A DNA stretch of 64,000 nucleotides, taken from a bacterium. Lineage in GTDB: Bacteria > Electryoneota > B3-LCP. The translations under genes and the position numbers were made by a program. Each line of letters opens with the position of its first letter. The first letter of the stretch is position 1. The notes under the pieces were generated by a model. It was not told the origin of the DNA. It saw only the letters and a program-made list of their open reading frames with translations, and did no database searches. Positions 24,877-32,912 of this stretch are shown here, in pieces. The stretch is taken from assembly GCA_026394195.1 (NCBI GenBank), contig JAPKYS010000063.1, positions 1-64,000 on the forward strand. Reading direction: 5' to 3'.

Positions 24877-26427
24877 CTACCTGAGTCTCCCCTCTTTTCT
24901 GAACGAGACAAACCCTGATTCCCCCACGATGATGTGATCAAATATTTCGATCCCCATCACATGGCTTGCTTCCACCAACTGTTCGGTGATGGCGATGTCT
25001 TCTTCCGACGGTGTGGGATCGCCGGATGGGTGATTATGCGCCAGGATAATGGCGGCAGCGGAAAACTCGATGGCCGGCAGAAATACTTCCCGCGGGTGCA
25101 CGACCGACATATTCAGGGTTCCGATCGAAATGATCTCGTCCCGAATCACTCTGCCTCGGGTGTTGAGATATAACCCGCGAAAGTGTTCTTTGGTGAGTTT
25201 TGCCATCTCCCTTAAATACTGATAAGCATCTTCCGCCCCTTGAATGACTGGGGCGCTGTGGTTCGGTTCTTCAAAAAAGCGGCGGCCCAGTTCAAAGGCG
25301 GCGAGAATCTGGCAAGCCTTATTGGTTCCGATCCCGAGTGTTTCCTGCATGCGTCGCACGCTTCTTTCCTGGGAAAGCGCCCGGCTGCCGTATTCGCTGA
25401 TCAACCGGTGGGATAATTCCAGTACATTCTCTTTCAGCGTACCCGTCACCAACAAGATCGCCAGCAACTCGTGATTCTTCAACGCTCCCGGACCATGCAG
25501 GATCAACTTTTCCCGAGGTTTCTGATCGTCGGGAAGATCGGCGACGTTGAGCGAATAATCGGTACTCTTTCCGCTAACTTGATTCTGGTAATTGGGTCGC
25601 TGATCTGCCGCTTCACCTCGCCGCTTGCGGCTGTGGTAAACCGAGGCAGATTTCTCGGGTTTGGACGCCATAAGTTCGAAATAGGGGTGCAGCTTGAATT
25701 CAGTATTTTCCAGATCCCGGGATAATGAGGCCAGTTGCTGACCGAAGCGCGCCGCATCACCCGGAATTTTTATCAGCTCAGCCGGATAGACGCGGGTCAG
25801 CATGCGGATGATCTCTTTTTTCAGAGAGTCACGATCGTCCTCCGATAAAGCGGAGCCTGTTTCTATGACTTTCTGCGCTGTAATTTCGGTGTAACCGCAT
25901 TTGGTCGCCATTTCGATGATTTCAGCCGGAGTCAATAGCGCTTCATGGCAGCGGCCTTTGGCTTTATCGATGCTGATGCTGAATTTGTGGATTTTGCGGT
26001 GAAGTTCCTGGGCAGTGTCACCAGGCTGGTCGATCCCTTCGATGATCAGCAGCCGCCCTTCGGATTTCAGGACGCGGCAGATTTCTGCCAGGAGCAAGTG
26101 CGGGTCAGGGCTGTGATGCAGTGACCAGTAGGATACAACCAGATCGAAAGAGGCTTCACGGAAAGGGATCTGTTGCTTTGGTGAGAGGACGATTTGGACT
26201 CCGTCCTGATGGAACCGGTGAGGGGATTGTTTTAGAGCCGCGGCGGCATTTTCCAGATAGATGATCCGGCTGCCCCGTTCTACGATCTCTTTGATCAAAC
26301 CTGCTGCAGCCGGACCAAGTCCCGAGCAAAGGAAGAGCGTCTGCTCTGGTTTGCCCAGAGCGTGCCGTATAGAGGAGGTCAGATGGGCAATTTCGCTCTT
26401 TGACATAGTATTGGCTTGTGATGCCAT
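24877..26427 (-). CDS. Methyltransferase-RadC fusion protein
   Basis: A 516-residue single reading frame. Residues about 10-255 resemble a class I SAM-dependent methyltransferase: a motif I-like LFLCSGLGPAAAG, FDLVVSYWSLHHSPDP (motif IV region) and ICRVLKSEGRLLIIEG. A polar linker follows (about 262-292). Residues about 293-516 are a complete RadC (UPF0758) protein: helix-hairpin-helix-like LGIGTNKACQILAAFELGRR and the JAMM metal motif LAHNHPSGDPTPSEED (His464, His466 and the following Asp). RadC is normally a free protein of about 225 residues whose role is unsettled. The gene lies 15 bases after metG in a housekeeping operon. The motif I differs from the usual DxGxGxG, so SAM binding should not be taken for granted. 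Confidence 0.85.
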   Translation of the reverse strand: MASQANTMSKSEIAHLTSSIRHALGKPEQTLFLCSGLGPAAAGLIKEIVERGSRIIYLENAAAALKQSPHRFHQDGVQIVLSPKQQIPFREASFDLVVSYWSLHHSPDPHLLLAEICRVLKSEGRLLIIEGIDQPGDTAQELHRKIHKFSISIDKAKGRCHEALLTPAEIIEMATKCGYTEITAQKVIETGSALSEDDRDSLKKEIIRMLTRVYPAELIKIPGDAARFGQQLASLSRDLENTEFKLHPYFELMASKPEKSASVYHSRKRRGEAADQRPNYQNQVSGKSTDYSLNVADLPDDQKPREKLILHGPGALKNHELLAILLVTGTLKENVLELSHRLISEYGSRALSQERSVRRMQETLGIGTNKACQILAAFELGRRFFEEPNHSAPVIQGAEDAYQYLREMAKLTKEHFRGLYLNTRGRVIRDEIISIGTLNMSVVHPREVFLPAIEFSAAAIILAHNHPSGDPTPSEEDIAITEQLVEASHVMGIEIFDHIIVGESGFVSFRKEGRLR

Positions 26428-26442
26428 AAAATCGAAACCTGC

Positions 26443-28317
26443 TTAACTTATCCCCGCCCCCAGCCCAATGTCGCCATCGGTCGTCAGCACGACCAGCTTG
26501 CCTTTTTCCGAAGCAGCCAGCAGCATCCCTTGAGATTCAATGCCGCGGATACGCGCTGGTTCCAGATTCGCCACCACCACTACCAATTTCCCTACCAGAT
26601 CGGCAGGTTGGTACTGCTGCGCGATGCCGGCGACGATCTGGCGCTGCTCAGAACCCAAATCTACCTGTAGTTGCAGCAGTTTGTCGGAATTCGGAGCCAG
26701 CTCCGCGCTGATGATCCTGGCGATGCGCAGCTTGACCTTCTTGAAATCTTCGACGGTGATCAGACCTTCAGAGGGAATCGGAGCAGATTTGATCTCTGCC
26801 GTTTTAGGGGGTTTAAACTCGATCCGGGGGAAAAGCATCGCCTTCTCTGGAAGCGCATGGCCGGTTGGCAGAGTCAATTCCTTGGTAAAACATGGCTGCT
26901 CATGTCGGATGACGCCCAGGTCACTTAGGATCTGACCCATTTTCTCGGGCATGACCGGGTAGAGCAGACAAGCCGCATTGGCTAAGGCTTCCAATGCCTG
27001 CCTCAAGAAAGCGCAGGTGCCTGAGGGATCGGTTTTCCCGCTCTTCCAGGGCGCGGCGCTGTCCACCGATCGATTGATCGAGCGGACATAATTCATGATC
27101 TTGTCCAGAGCCGCATTGGGGCGCAGTTCGCCGATTGACTCGATAGTCGTCCGGCGCAGCTCCTCGACCCTTTCTCCGCCTAACCCGTATTGATCTCCAG
27201 GTGAAGCCGCCGGTATTTTCCCAGCGCAGAAGGTGTGTATCAGCTTGAGCAGTCGGCTGTACAGGTTGCCAAAATCATTCGCCAGTTCGCTGTTGTAGCG
27301 ATTGACCAGAGCTACCTCCGAAAATGACGAATCCATCCCGAAGGACATCTCCCGCACCAGAAAGAAGCGAAAAGCGTCGATTCCGTACTTATCCGCCATT
27401 TGCAGGGGTTTCACCACGTTTCCCAGCGACTTCGACATCTTGGTATGGTCCACCATCCACCAGCCGTGCCCGAAAATGGTCTGAGGCAGGTCGAGTCCTG
27501 AGGCTTTTAACATGGTGGGCCAATACACACAGTGAGTGGTCAGAATGTCTTTACCGATCAGGTGCAAGCTGGCAGGCCACCAATCCACCCCCAGGGACTC
27601 CGGTGCGGTATAATAGTTGAATAACGCATCGAACCAGACGTAGGTAACGAACTTATCATCAAAGGGAAGAGGAATACCCCAGGCGAGGCGTTCCTTGGGT
27701 CTGGAAATACACAGATCGCCCAGAGGCTGCGTGGTCAGGAAACCGAGGATTTCATTGCGCCGAGACTCCGGGAGAATGAAGCGGGGATGCTTCTTGATGT
27801 AATCGATCAGCCAATCCTGATATTTCCCCATGCGGAAAAAGTAATTTTTCTCCGTCAAACGGCGCACTTCCCGACCGCAGGATGGGCAGTTGCCCGATAC
27901 CAGATCTTTCTCAGTCCAGAAGCGTTCTTCCGGGACGCAATACCACCCTTCGTATTCAGCTTCGTAGATTTCGCCCTTCTCCCACAGCCTGATCAGGATC
28001 TCCTGTACACGGATCTTATGACGCTCTTCGGTCGTGCGGATGAAATCATCATGGCTGATGTTCAACTTTTTCCAGACAGCCTGGAAGCGCTGCACCATGA
28101 GGTCGCACTGCTGCTGTGGAGTCCGCTCTGCCTTCTGAGCTGCTTCGGCGACTTTTTGACCGTGCTCATCCGTACCGGTCAAGAAAAATACCTGGTCACC
28201 GAACATGCGGTGATACCTGGCCAGGATATCAGCCATGATGGTACAGTAAGCGTGACCGACGTGCGGTTCATCGTTGACGTAGTAGATCGGTGTGGTAATG
28301 AAGAATTTTTCCGGCAT
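26443..28317 (-). CDS. metG: Methionyl-tRNA synthetase with C-terminal tRNA-binding domain
   Basis: A 624-residue cytoplasmic enzyme that charges tRNA-Met. The HIGH motif is HVGH (19-22), the KMSKS loop is 293-297, and a zinc-type CPSC element is at 144-147. The last 110 residues are an EMAP/Trbp111-type tRNA-binding domain (VEDFKKVKLRIARIISAEL...GIAQQYQP...ESQGMLLAAS), which mediates dimerisation and tRNA affinity. It follows ricT by 21 bases. The order holB-ricT-metG is also found in Firmicutes. Confidence 0.96.
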   Translation of the reverse strand: MPEKFFITTPIYYVNDEPHVGHAYCTIMADILARYHRMFGDQVFFLTGTDEHGQKVAEAAQKAERTPQQQCDLMVQRFQAVWKKLNISHDDFIRTTEERHKIRVQEILIRLWEKGEIYEAEYEGWYCVPEERFWTEKDLVSGNCPSCGREVRRLTEKNYFFRMGKYQDWLIDYIKKHPRFILPESRRNEILGFLTTQPLGDLCISRPKERLAWGIPLPFDDKFVTYVWFDALFNYYTAPESLGVDWWPASLHLIGKDILTTHCVYWPTMLKASGLDLPQTIFGHGWWMVDHTKMSKSLGNVVKPLQMADKYGIDAFRFFLVREMSFGMDSSFSEVALVNRYNSELANDFGNLYSRLLKLIHTFCAGKIPAASPGDQYGLGGERVEELRRTTIESIGELRPNAALDKIMNYVRSINRSVDSAAPWKSGKTDPSGTCAFLRQALEALANAACLLYPVMPEKMGQILSDLGVIRHEQPCFTKELTLPTGHALPEKAMLFPRIEFKPPKTAEIKSAPIPSEGLITVEDFKKVKLRIARIISAELAPNSDKLLQLQVDLGSEQRQIVAGIAQQYQPADLVGKLVVVVANLEPARIRGIESQGMLLAASEKGKLVVLTTDGDIGLGAGIS

Positions 28318-28338
28318 GTTATCCGACTTGGATTGGGG

Positions 28339-29490
28339 TTATTTGCTGCCTGTTTGACCACCCTGCCCGCCATTTTTAGGTCCGGAGTGGTTGTTGTGAT
28401 TATTGGAATAGTTGCAATTTCCGGGTCGATTGTGCGGTTGGAATTGGGGCTTTTTATTCCAGGGCTTCTGTGGCCCGGAAACCGGTTCCTCGCTCTCCGC
28501 TGGGCGCGCAGGGGTTTCATCGTCCGGAATCAGATCAAAGCCGCTTTCGCTGACTTGAGACACCGTTTGGTATTCTCCGGACGACTCATCAGGGGAGATG
28601 TATTCGCCGACGATGAGTTGTCGTAAGTTTTGAGCTTCAACTTTTTCCACGTCTCCTGAGGAGTATCGCAGAAAGATGCAGCGGTTGAATATATCGATTT
28701 TTTCAACCGTCGCCGCTCCCTTTTTAGTTTCCAGCTTGGTATCCCAGCGGGGTAGTGTCTTCAATGCCTCGTGGTATTCGTCGAATTCGTGCTTTAAACA
28801 GCACTTCAGTCTGCCGCAGCAGCCTGAGATTTTCCCGGGGTTTAAAGGCAGATTCTGATCTTTGGCCATCTGGGTCGTAATCGGACAGAACTCGATGATG
28901 AAAAGGGCGCAGCAGAGGGGTCTGCCGCAGGGTCCCAACCCACCGAAACGGCGGGTTTCGTCGCGAGCCCCGATCTGACGTAGTTCGATGCGGGTGCGGA
29001 ATGCAGCCGCCAGATCCTTCACCAATTGGCGAAAGTCAACTCTGCCATCTGCAGTGAAATAAAAAGTCAGTTTTCGTCCGTCGAATTGGTACTCGACGTC
29101 AACCAGTTTCATGACCAATTCGTTTTTTTTAATCTTCTCTTTGCAGATCTGGCGCGCAGCAACCTCGCGGGAGCGGTAATCTTCCAGTGTTTTTCGGTCT
29201 TTGGGTGTGGCTTTGCGCAGTACTTCGTATTCAACCTCGGTACGTCCGGGAGGCAACACGGAAAGAAGGTGCGAAACACAACCCAGATCTTCCCCCTTTT
29301 CCACCTGTACCACGGCAAGGTCGCCAATGCGAAAGGGGTACTCCATGGGGTTGCTGAAAATCAGACGGCGGTTTCCCTTGAACTCAACACCAATGAAAGG
29401 TGATATCTTTTCAGGCGCGTTGATGCTGTAGGGCTTGCCGCCGCAATGACTTTCAGTTAAACCTTCAGCTGTATTCTCAATTTCTTCCAT
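28339..29490 (-). CDS. ricT: RicT/YaaT-like PSP1-domain protein
   Basis: A 383-residue protein of the PSP1 family, the group that includes Bacillus RicT (YaaT), part of an iron-sulphur-containing Ric complex that influences RNase Y activity. The core spans about 33-250. Conserved Cys clusters are LGPCGRPLCC (188-194), Cys202 and ISGCCGRLKCC (224-231). The last 85 residues are a low-complexity Asn/Gly/Pro/His-rich tail not usual for the family. RNase Y itself is encoded in this window (41222-42778), so a functional link is plausible. Confidence 0.88.
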   Translation of the reverse strand: MEEIENTAEGLTESHCGGKPYSINAPEKISPFIGVEFKGNRRLIFSNPMEYPFRIGDLAVVQVEKGEDLGCVSHLLSVLPPGRTEVEYEVLRKATPKDRKTLEDYRSREVAARQICKEKIKKNELVMKLVDVEYQFDGRKLTFYFTADGRVDFRQLVKDLAAAFRTRIELRQIGARDETRRFGGLGPCGRPLCCALFIIEFCPITTQMAKDQNLPLNPGKISGCCGRLKCCLKHEFDEYHEALKTLPRWDTKLETKKGAATVEKIDIFNRCIFLRYSSGDVEKVEAQNLRQLIVGEYISPDESSGEYQTVSQVSESGFDLIPDDETPARPAESEEPVSGPQKPWNKKPQFQPHNRPGNCNYSNNHNNHSGPKNGGQGGQTGSK

Positions 29491-29512
29491 TGATTGTAAT
29501 CCATGTAGTCCG

Positions 29513-30646
29513 TTAGACTGGATCTTTTTGATAGACCGATTTGTGCAGTCTTCGAGCCAGCATGATCAGGGTCAATGAAGCCAGGGCATTGGTTTCCAAG
29601 TTACGCCGGGCTTCCTCAACGTTCTTGACTGCATCGATAAAGTCCGCATTCGGGCAGTTTTGCACGAATTTTTTCAGCAGTTCAATCCGGTCACTGTTGA
29701 TGATGCCGGGTTGGTCTTCTAAGCCGGTTTCTTTCAACATGGCGGCATCTCGCAGCCAGGCAGCGATAATCTCCAACACCAGCATCTGATCCTGGAGGTC
29801 CTGCTTATCCCATTTTTCAAGCTGTTGATCGAATTCGAGGGGATTTCTCCCCAGAGCATGCCGAACGATGTTGATCGCCAGGTCGTACAACATCATCGTT
29901 TTTTCCGGTTCACCCGCAAATTCAAGGGCTCGGGTCAGGTTCCCGCCGGAAAGTCGGGCGATGCGCGAATTTTCCGCATCATCCTGATAGCCGCTGGTGT
30001 ATAACTGCTCACGAATTGTTTCGGGTTTGAGCCGCGAAAATTCGATCAGAAGGCAGCGCGACCGGAGTGTGGGCAGGATATCCTCGGGCGTTTCCGCTGT
30101 CAGTATCAGGAAAAAGTTGGGTGGTGGTTCTTCCAGCAGCTTCAACAGAGCATTTCCGGCTTCTTCCCGCAAGCGATCTGCGTGATCGATCAGAGCTACT
30201 CTCGGCTTATCTGTGAACGAGCGCAGATTCGCCCATTGTAAAAGGTGTCGAATTTGCCCGATCAGTATGAATTGCCCGCCGGAATACTCCGCCGACCGGT
30301 AGGGATTTTCTCCTTTTTGGCTGAATATTTCTGCCAGTTGGGCAGCTCCGGCATCCGTCAGATCACCTGAATCAGAATCCACCAGCGCCTTCCCCGGCAA
30401 GGGAATCTGGTAGCTGAAATGAGGGTGTTCCAATCGCCCAAACCTGACGCAGTCTTCACACTGACCGCAAGGTCCGGATGGCGCCTGTTCGCAATTCAAC
30501 CAGCGAGCCAGTTCGATTGCTGCTGCCGATTTGCCCGTCCCGGGAGGACCCCAGAACAGCATGGCATGCGGTAATCGTCCATCCCGCACCATGCTTTCGA
30601 TGATGCGGCGGGCTCGATGTTGATCGATGAGTCTTTGCAATGCCAT
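29513..30646 (-). CDS. holB: DNA polymerase III clamp-loader subunit delta'-like ATPase
   Basis: A 377-residue AAA+ protein. The ATG at 30646 is chosen because a frame starting at 30712 would overlap the previous gene by 50 bases. Walker A is GPPGTGKSAA. A zinc-type insert CEQAPSGPCGQCEDC follows, then VALIDHADRLREEAGNALLK (Walker B region) and the ILPTLRSRC sensor/arginine motif. These features are standard for the delta' or gamma/tau clamp-loader family, which opens the sliding clamp during replication. The position between envC-like and ricT matches the holB-yaaT arrangement of other phyla. Confidence 0.88.
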   Translation of the reverse strand: MALQRLIDQHRARRIIESMVRDGRLPHAMLFWGPPGTGKSAAAIELARWLNCEQAPSGPCGQCEDCVRFGRLEHPHFSYQIPLPGKALVDSDSGDLTDAGAAQLAEIFSQKGENPYRSAEYSGGQFILIGQIRHLLQWANLRSFTDKPRVALIDHADRLREEAGNALLKLLEEPPPNFFLILTAETPEDILPTLRSRCLLIEFSRLKPETIREQLYTSGYQDDAENSRIARLSGGNLTRALEFAGEPEKTMMLYDLAINIVRHALGRNPLEFDQQLEKWDKQDLQDQMLVLEIIAAWLRDAAMLKETGLEDQPGIINSDRIELLKKFVQNCPNADFIDAVKNVEEARRNLETNALASLTLIMLARRLHKSVYQKDPV

Positions 30647-30660
30647 AGGGATAGAACGCT

Positions 30661-31944
30661 TTACCTTTTGGTCAACCAGGCGATCGGATCTTGTTTCTGG
30701 CGCTTGACCCAAATTTCAAAATGCAGTCTGGGTCCCGATAGACTGCCGGTTTGTCCTACACTGCCAATAAGCTCACCAGCCTTGACGACCTGTCCTTCCC
30801 GCACGTTCAACTGGCTTAGATGAGCATAAACCGTGTAATAGCCATCGCGGTGATCCACGATAATGGTATTCCCGTACCCTCTCAGCCAGGTGATCTTGGT
30901 TACCTGCCCGGTGCAGACGGCGCGCACTGGAGTGCCCTCTTCTGCTTCGATTTCAATACCGGGATTTTCGGTGACTGTCGCCAATTTCTCATGTTTTTGC
31001 AGACCGAAATAGGTGACAACCTTCCCCAGCGTCGGCCAATTCATCTTGCCGCGCAGCTGTTCGAATGGGATTTCCGGAGCCCAGGCGACCGTGGGAGGCG
31101 GCGGTTGACTTTCGCGGCGCGTTTCCAGGTTCTTGATCAGGCTTTCCACCCGCTCGGCTGCTTCCTTTTTTTCGGCCAATTGCGCCTTCAGCAGCTCACG
31201 ATCCTGCCGAATCCGTTTCAAGAGTGATTCGCGTTCCTGCCGTCTCCGTTTCAACTGCTGTGCTTCGGAATTTTCTTCTGTTAATAGTTGTTCCTTATAT
31301 CGGGCTAACTCCTGCTGCCGCTGCAAACGGTTGGTTTCCGTGGATTGCCTTGAAGTCAATTGCAGATTAATGGCAGCCAACTTCTGATTTTTCCGGTCTA
31401 AATCAGTAAGGTTGCGGCGGTCGGCTTCGGCGATTCTCTTCAGATATTCTTGCCGGGTGAGCAGCTGCAGAGTCGATCGCGAAGTCAAAATCAATTTCAG
31501 CAGGTCGCGCCGGTAGTATTTATAGGTATAGATGGCTCGCTGAACCACTAGAGACACCAGCGAATCCCGTTCGGAAGCGGTGTTCAATGAATCGCGGCGG
31601 GTCGTGCCGATCTCGCTGCCCAAAGATTGCAATTCTCTCTGAGTCGCTTCAATGCCCTGCTGCGCTCGATTCCTCTCCGCTTCCAGTTTGCGCATCAGTT
31701 CGGCGCGCAAGCCAATTTCACGGTTAAAGTCTTCTAAATCCTGCAGCAGGTTCTTCTCTTTGTGCTGGCTCTCCGAGATGCGCTTTTCAAAGTCAGATAT
31801 CTCCTTGCGCAGGCGTTCCAGTTGTTGACTGGCTTCATCACCGGTGCTCTGCGTCTCAGCAGCCTGGACCCGTGCTGCTGAAACGAGTAACAACCCCCAA
31901 ATGAACGTCAGCGCCAAGGTGGATAAAGTCTGCTGCAGTCTCAA
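30661..31944 (-). CDS. EnvC-like murein hydrolase activator
   Basis: A 427-residue periplasmic protein starting at TTG with GGGGAG just upstream. Signal peptide about 1-27. Residues about 30-265 are a long coiled coil rich in Glu, Arg, Gln and Leu. Residues 300-427 are a LytM (M23) domain. Zinc ligands look lost: the usual HxGxD is NPGIE, and HxHFE reads RLHFE. This degeneration is typical of EnvC, which activates amidases during cell division rather than cutting peptidoglycan. It leads the operon from the promoter at 31982-32010. The call is made by domain layout, not by a close match. Confidence 0.85.
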   Translation of the reverse strand: MRLQQTLSTLALTFIWGLLLVSAARVQAAETQSTGDEASQQLERLRKEISDFEKRISESQHKEKNLLQDLEDFNREIGLRAELMRKLEAERNRAQQGIEATQRELQSLGSEIGTTRRDSLNTASERDSLVSLVVQRAIYTYKYYRRDLLKLILTSRSTLQLLTRQEYLKRIAEADRRNLTDLDRKNQKLAAINLQLTSRQSTETNRLQRQQELARYKEQLLTEENSEAQQLKRRRQERESLLKRIRQDRELLKAQLAEKKEAAERVESLIKNLETRRESQPPPPTVAWAPEIPFEQLRGKMNWPTLGKVVTYFGLQKHEKLATVTENPGIEIEAEEGTPVRAVCTGQVTKITWLRGYGNTIIVDHRDGYYTVYAHLSQLNVREGQVVKAGELIGSVGQTGSLSGPRLHFEIWVKRQKQDPIAWLTKR

Positions 31945-31981
31945 GGACTCCCCAGAATTTCCAATTTTCCGGTTTTATTTT

Positions 31982-32010
31982 AAAATATCACATTTATCAA
32001 CCAAATGCAA
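31982..32010 (-). promoter_or_regulatory. Promoter of the envC-holB-ricT-metG operon
   Basis: Minus strand TTGCAT (32005-32010), 17 bases, TATTTT (31982-31987), 38 bases upstream of the TTG start at 31944. Confidence 0.6.
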
Positions 32011-32144
32011 GCGAAAAAAACGGTTCTGCGAACTTTTGATCGCTTATAACACCCTGGTTCCGGTCTATCAGCCCCGTTTGGGTGAAAACAACTGCTCTTC
32101 CTCTAAAAAAGGAGACTTGCGCCTGATGTCGGTGTGATTTTGAG

Positions 32145-32173
32145 TTGACAAATGCATTTTTAAACCTTATATT
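32145..32173 (+). promoter_or_regulatory. Promoter of the GNAT gene
   Basis: TTGACA (32145-32150), 17 bases, TATATT (32168-32173): near-consensus, 50 bases upstream of the ATG. Confidence 0.75.
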
Positions 32174-32222
32174 CTATTTACATTACCATAAACCCTAAGA
32201 ATCGAAAGGAGTTCTCGCCCAC

Positions 32223-32834
32223 ATGAGCGTCTCGGATCGTAATCCCCAGTACCATTGCCCACTGCGGGACAAGTTCATCAACATTGGTGAAGCAGATTTT
32301 TTGGTCGTCAGCAAGCAGGCGAAGGCAGACCTGCCCAAGCCCGGTGAACCGGTAGCACAGGCAAACATCGTCTTCCACCGGGCTCTGGAAGAAGAAATGG
32401 ACGACATCCTGGAAGTCTGCAATTATTTCTGGGATGAAACGGAATTCTTCTGCTTTGACCAGACGTTCGATGTGACCAAATGCGTGAACATCCTCGCCCT
32501 GGCTGAAGGCGAGGTGGCTGGATTTCTTTCTCATAAAAAGGTGGATGACGCCGTAGTCATCGTGGCCTTGAACGTTTACCCCGAGTTTCAGGGGCAGGGA
32601 ATAGCGAGACTGCTGCTGAAGGAGGTTACCGAACAGGCGCACAAACAAGAGTGCAATACGCTGAAGCTCGCTACCTCCAACGATGACCTCCCCGCCCTCT
32701 GTCTCTACCAGAAGCTGGGCTTCCGCATCACCGACGTGAAGGTGGGCGCGGTCGCCAAACACCACGGCGGCGACCTGAAGGGGTTCGGCGGGATTCCAAT
32801 TCGGGATGAGATTCGGCTGGAAAAGAAGATATAG
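32223..32834 (+). CDS. GNAT-family N-acetyltransferase
   Basis: A 203-residue cytoplasmic protein. AAAGGAG is about ten bases before the ATG. The N-terminal 40 residues are an extension of unknown role. The GNAT core spans about 45-185: acetyl-CoA-binding VALNVYPEFQGQGIARLLL (Q/RxxGxG/A loop EFQGQGIA) and LYQKLGF near 160. The substrate cannot be told. It is monocistronic, with its own promoter and terminator, convergent to the BNR-repeat gene. Confidence 0.85.
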   Translation: MSVSDRNPQYHCPLRDKFINIGEADFLVVSKQAKADLPKPGEPVAQANIVFHRALEEEMDDILEVCNYFWDETEFFCFDQTFDVTKCVNILALAEGEVAGFLSHKKVDDAVVIVALNVYPEFQGQGIARLLLKEVTEQAHKQECNTLKLATSNDDLPALCLYQKLGFRITDVKVGAVAKHHGGDLKGFGGIPIRDEIRLEKKI

Positions 32835-32854
32835 ACTGTATCACCGTTAATTTT

Positions 32855-32879
32855 AAGGGCGACCCACCGGGCCGCCCTT
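32855..32879. terminator. Intrinsic terminator between convergent genes
   Basis: AAGGGCG (32855-32861) pairs with CGCCCTT (32873-32879) with further C/G in the loop; T-rich sequence follows on both strands. It closely resembles the terminator at 36021-36047. Confidence 0.7.
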
Positions 32880-32888
32880 TTGTGTTCT

Positions 32889-32912
32889 CTCGTGACTCGC
32901 ATCTCGTGACTA
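32889..32912 (-). repeat. Stop-codon-linked repeat, copy 1
   Basis: On the minus strand it reads TAGTCACGAG, ATGC, GAGTCACGAG, where the first three bases are the stop codon of the BNR-repeat gene. Related copies are at 36055-36085 and 60186-60217. Confidence 0.7.

Noticed and set aside
27787..28626. 279-codon plus-strand frame across metG and ricT
   Set aside because: Both genes on the other strand have unmistakable motifs; this frame shows none.
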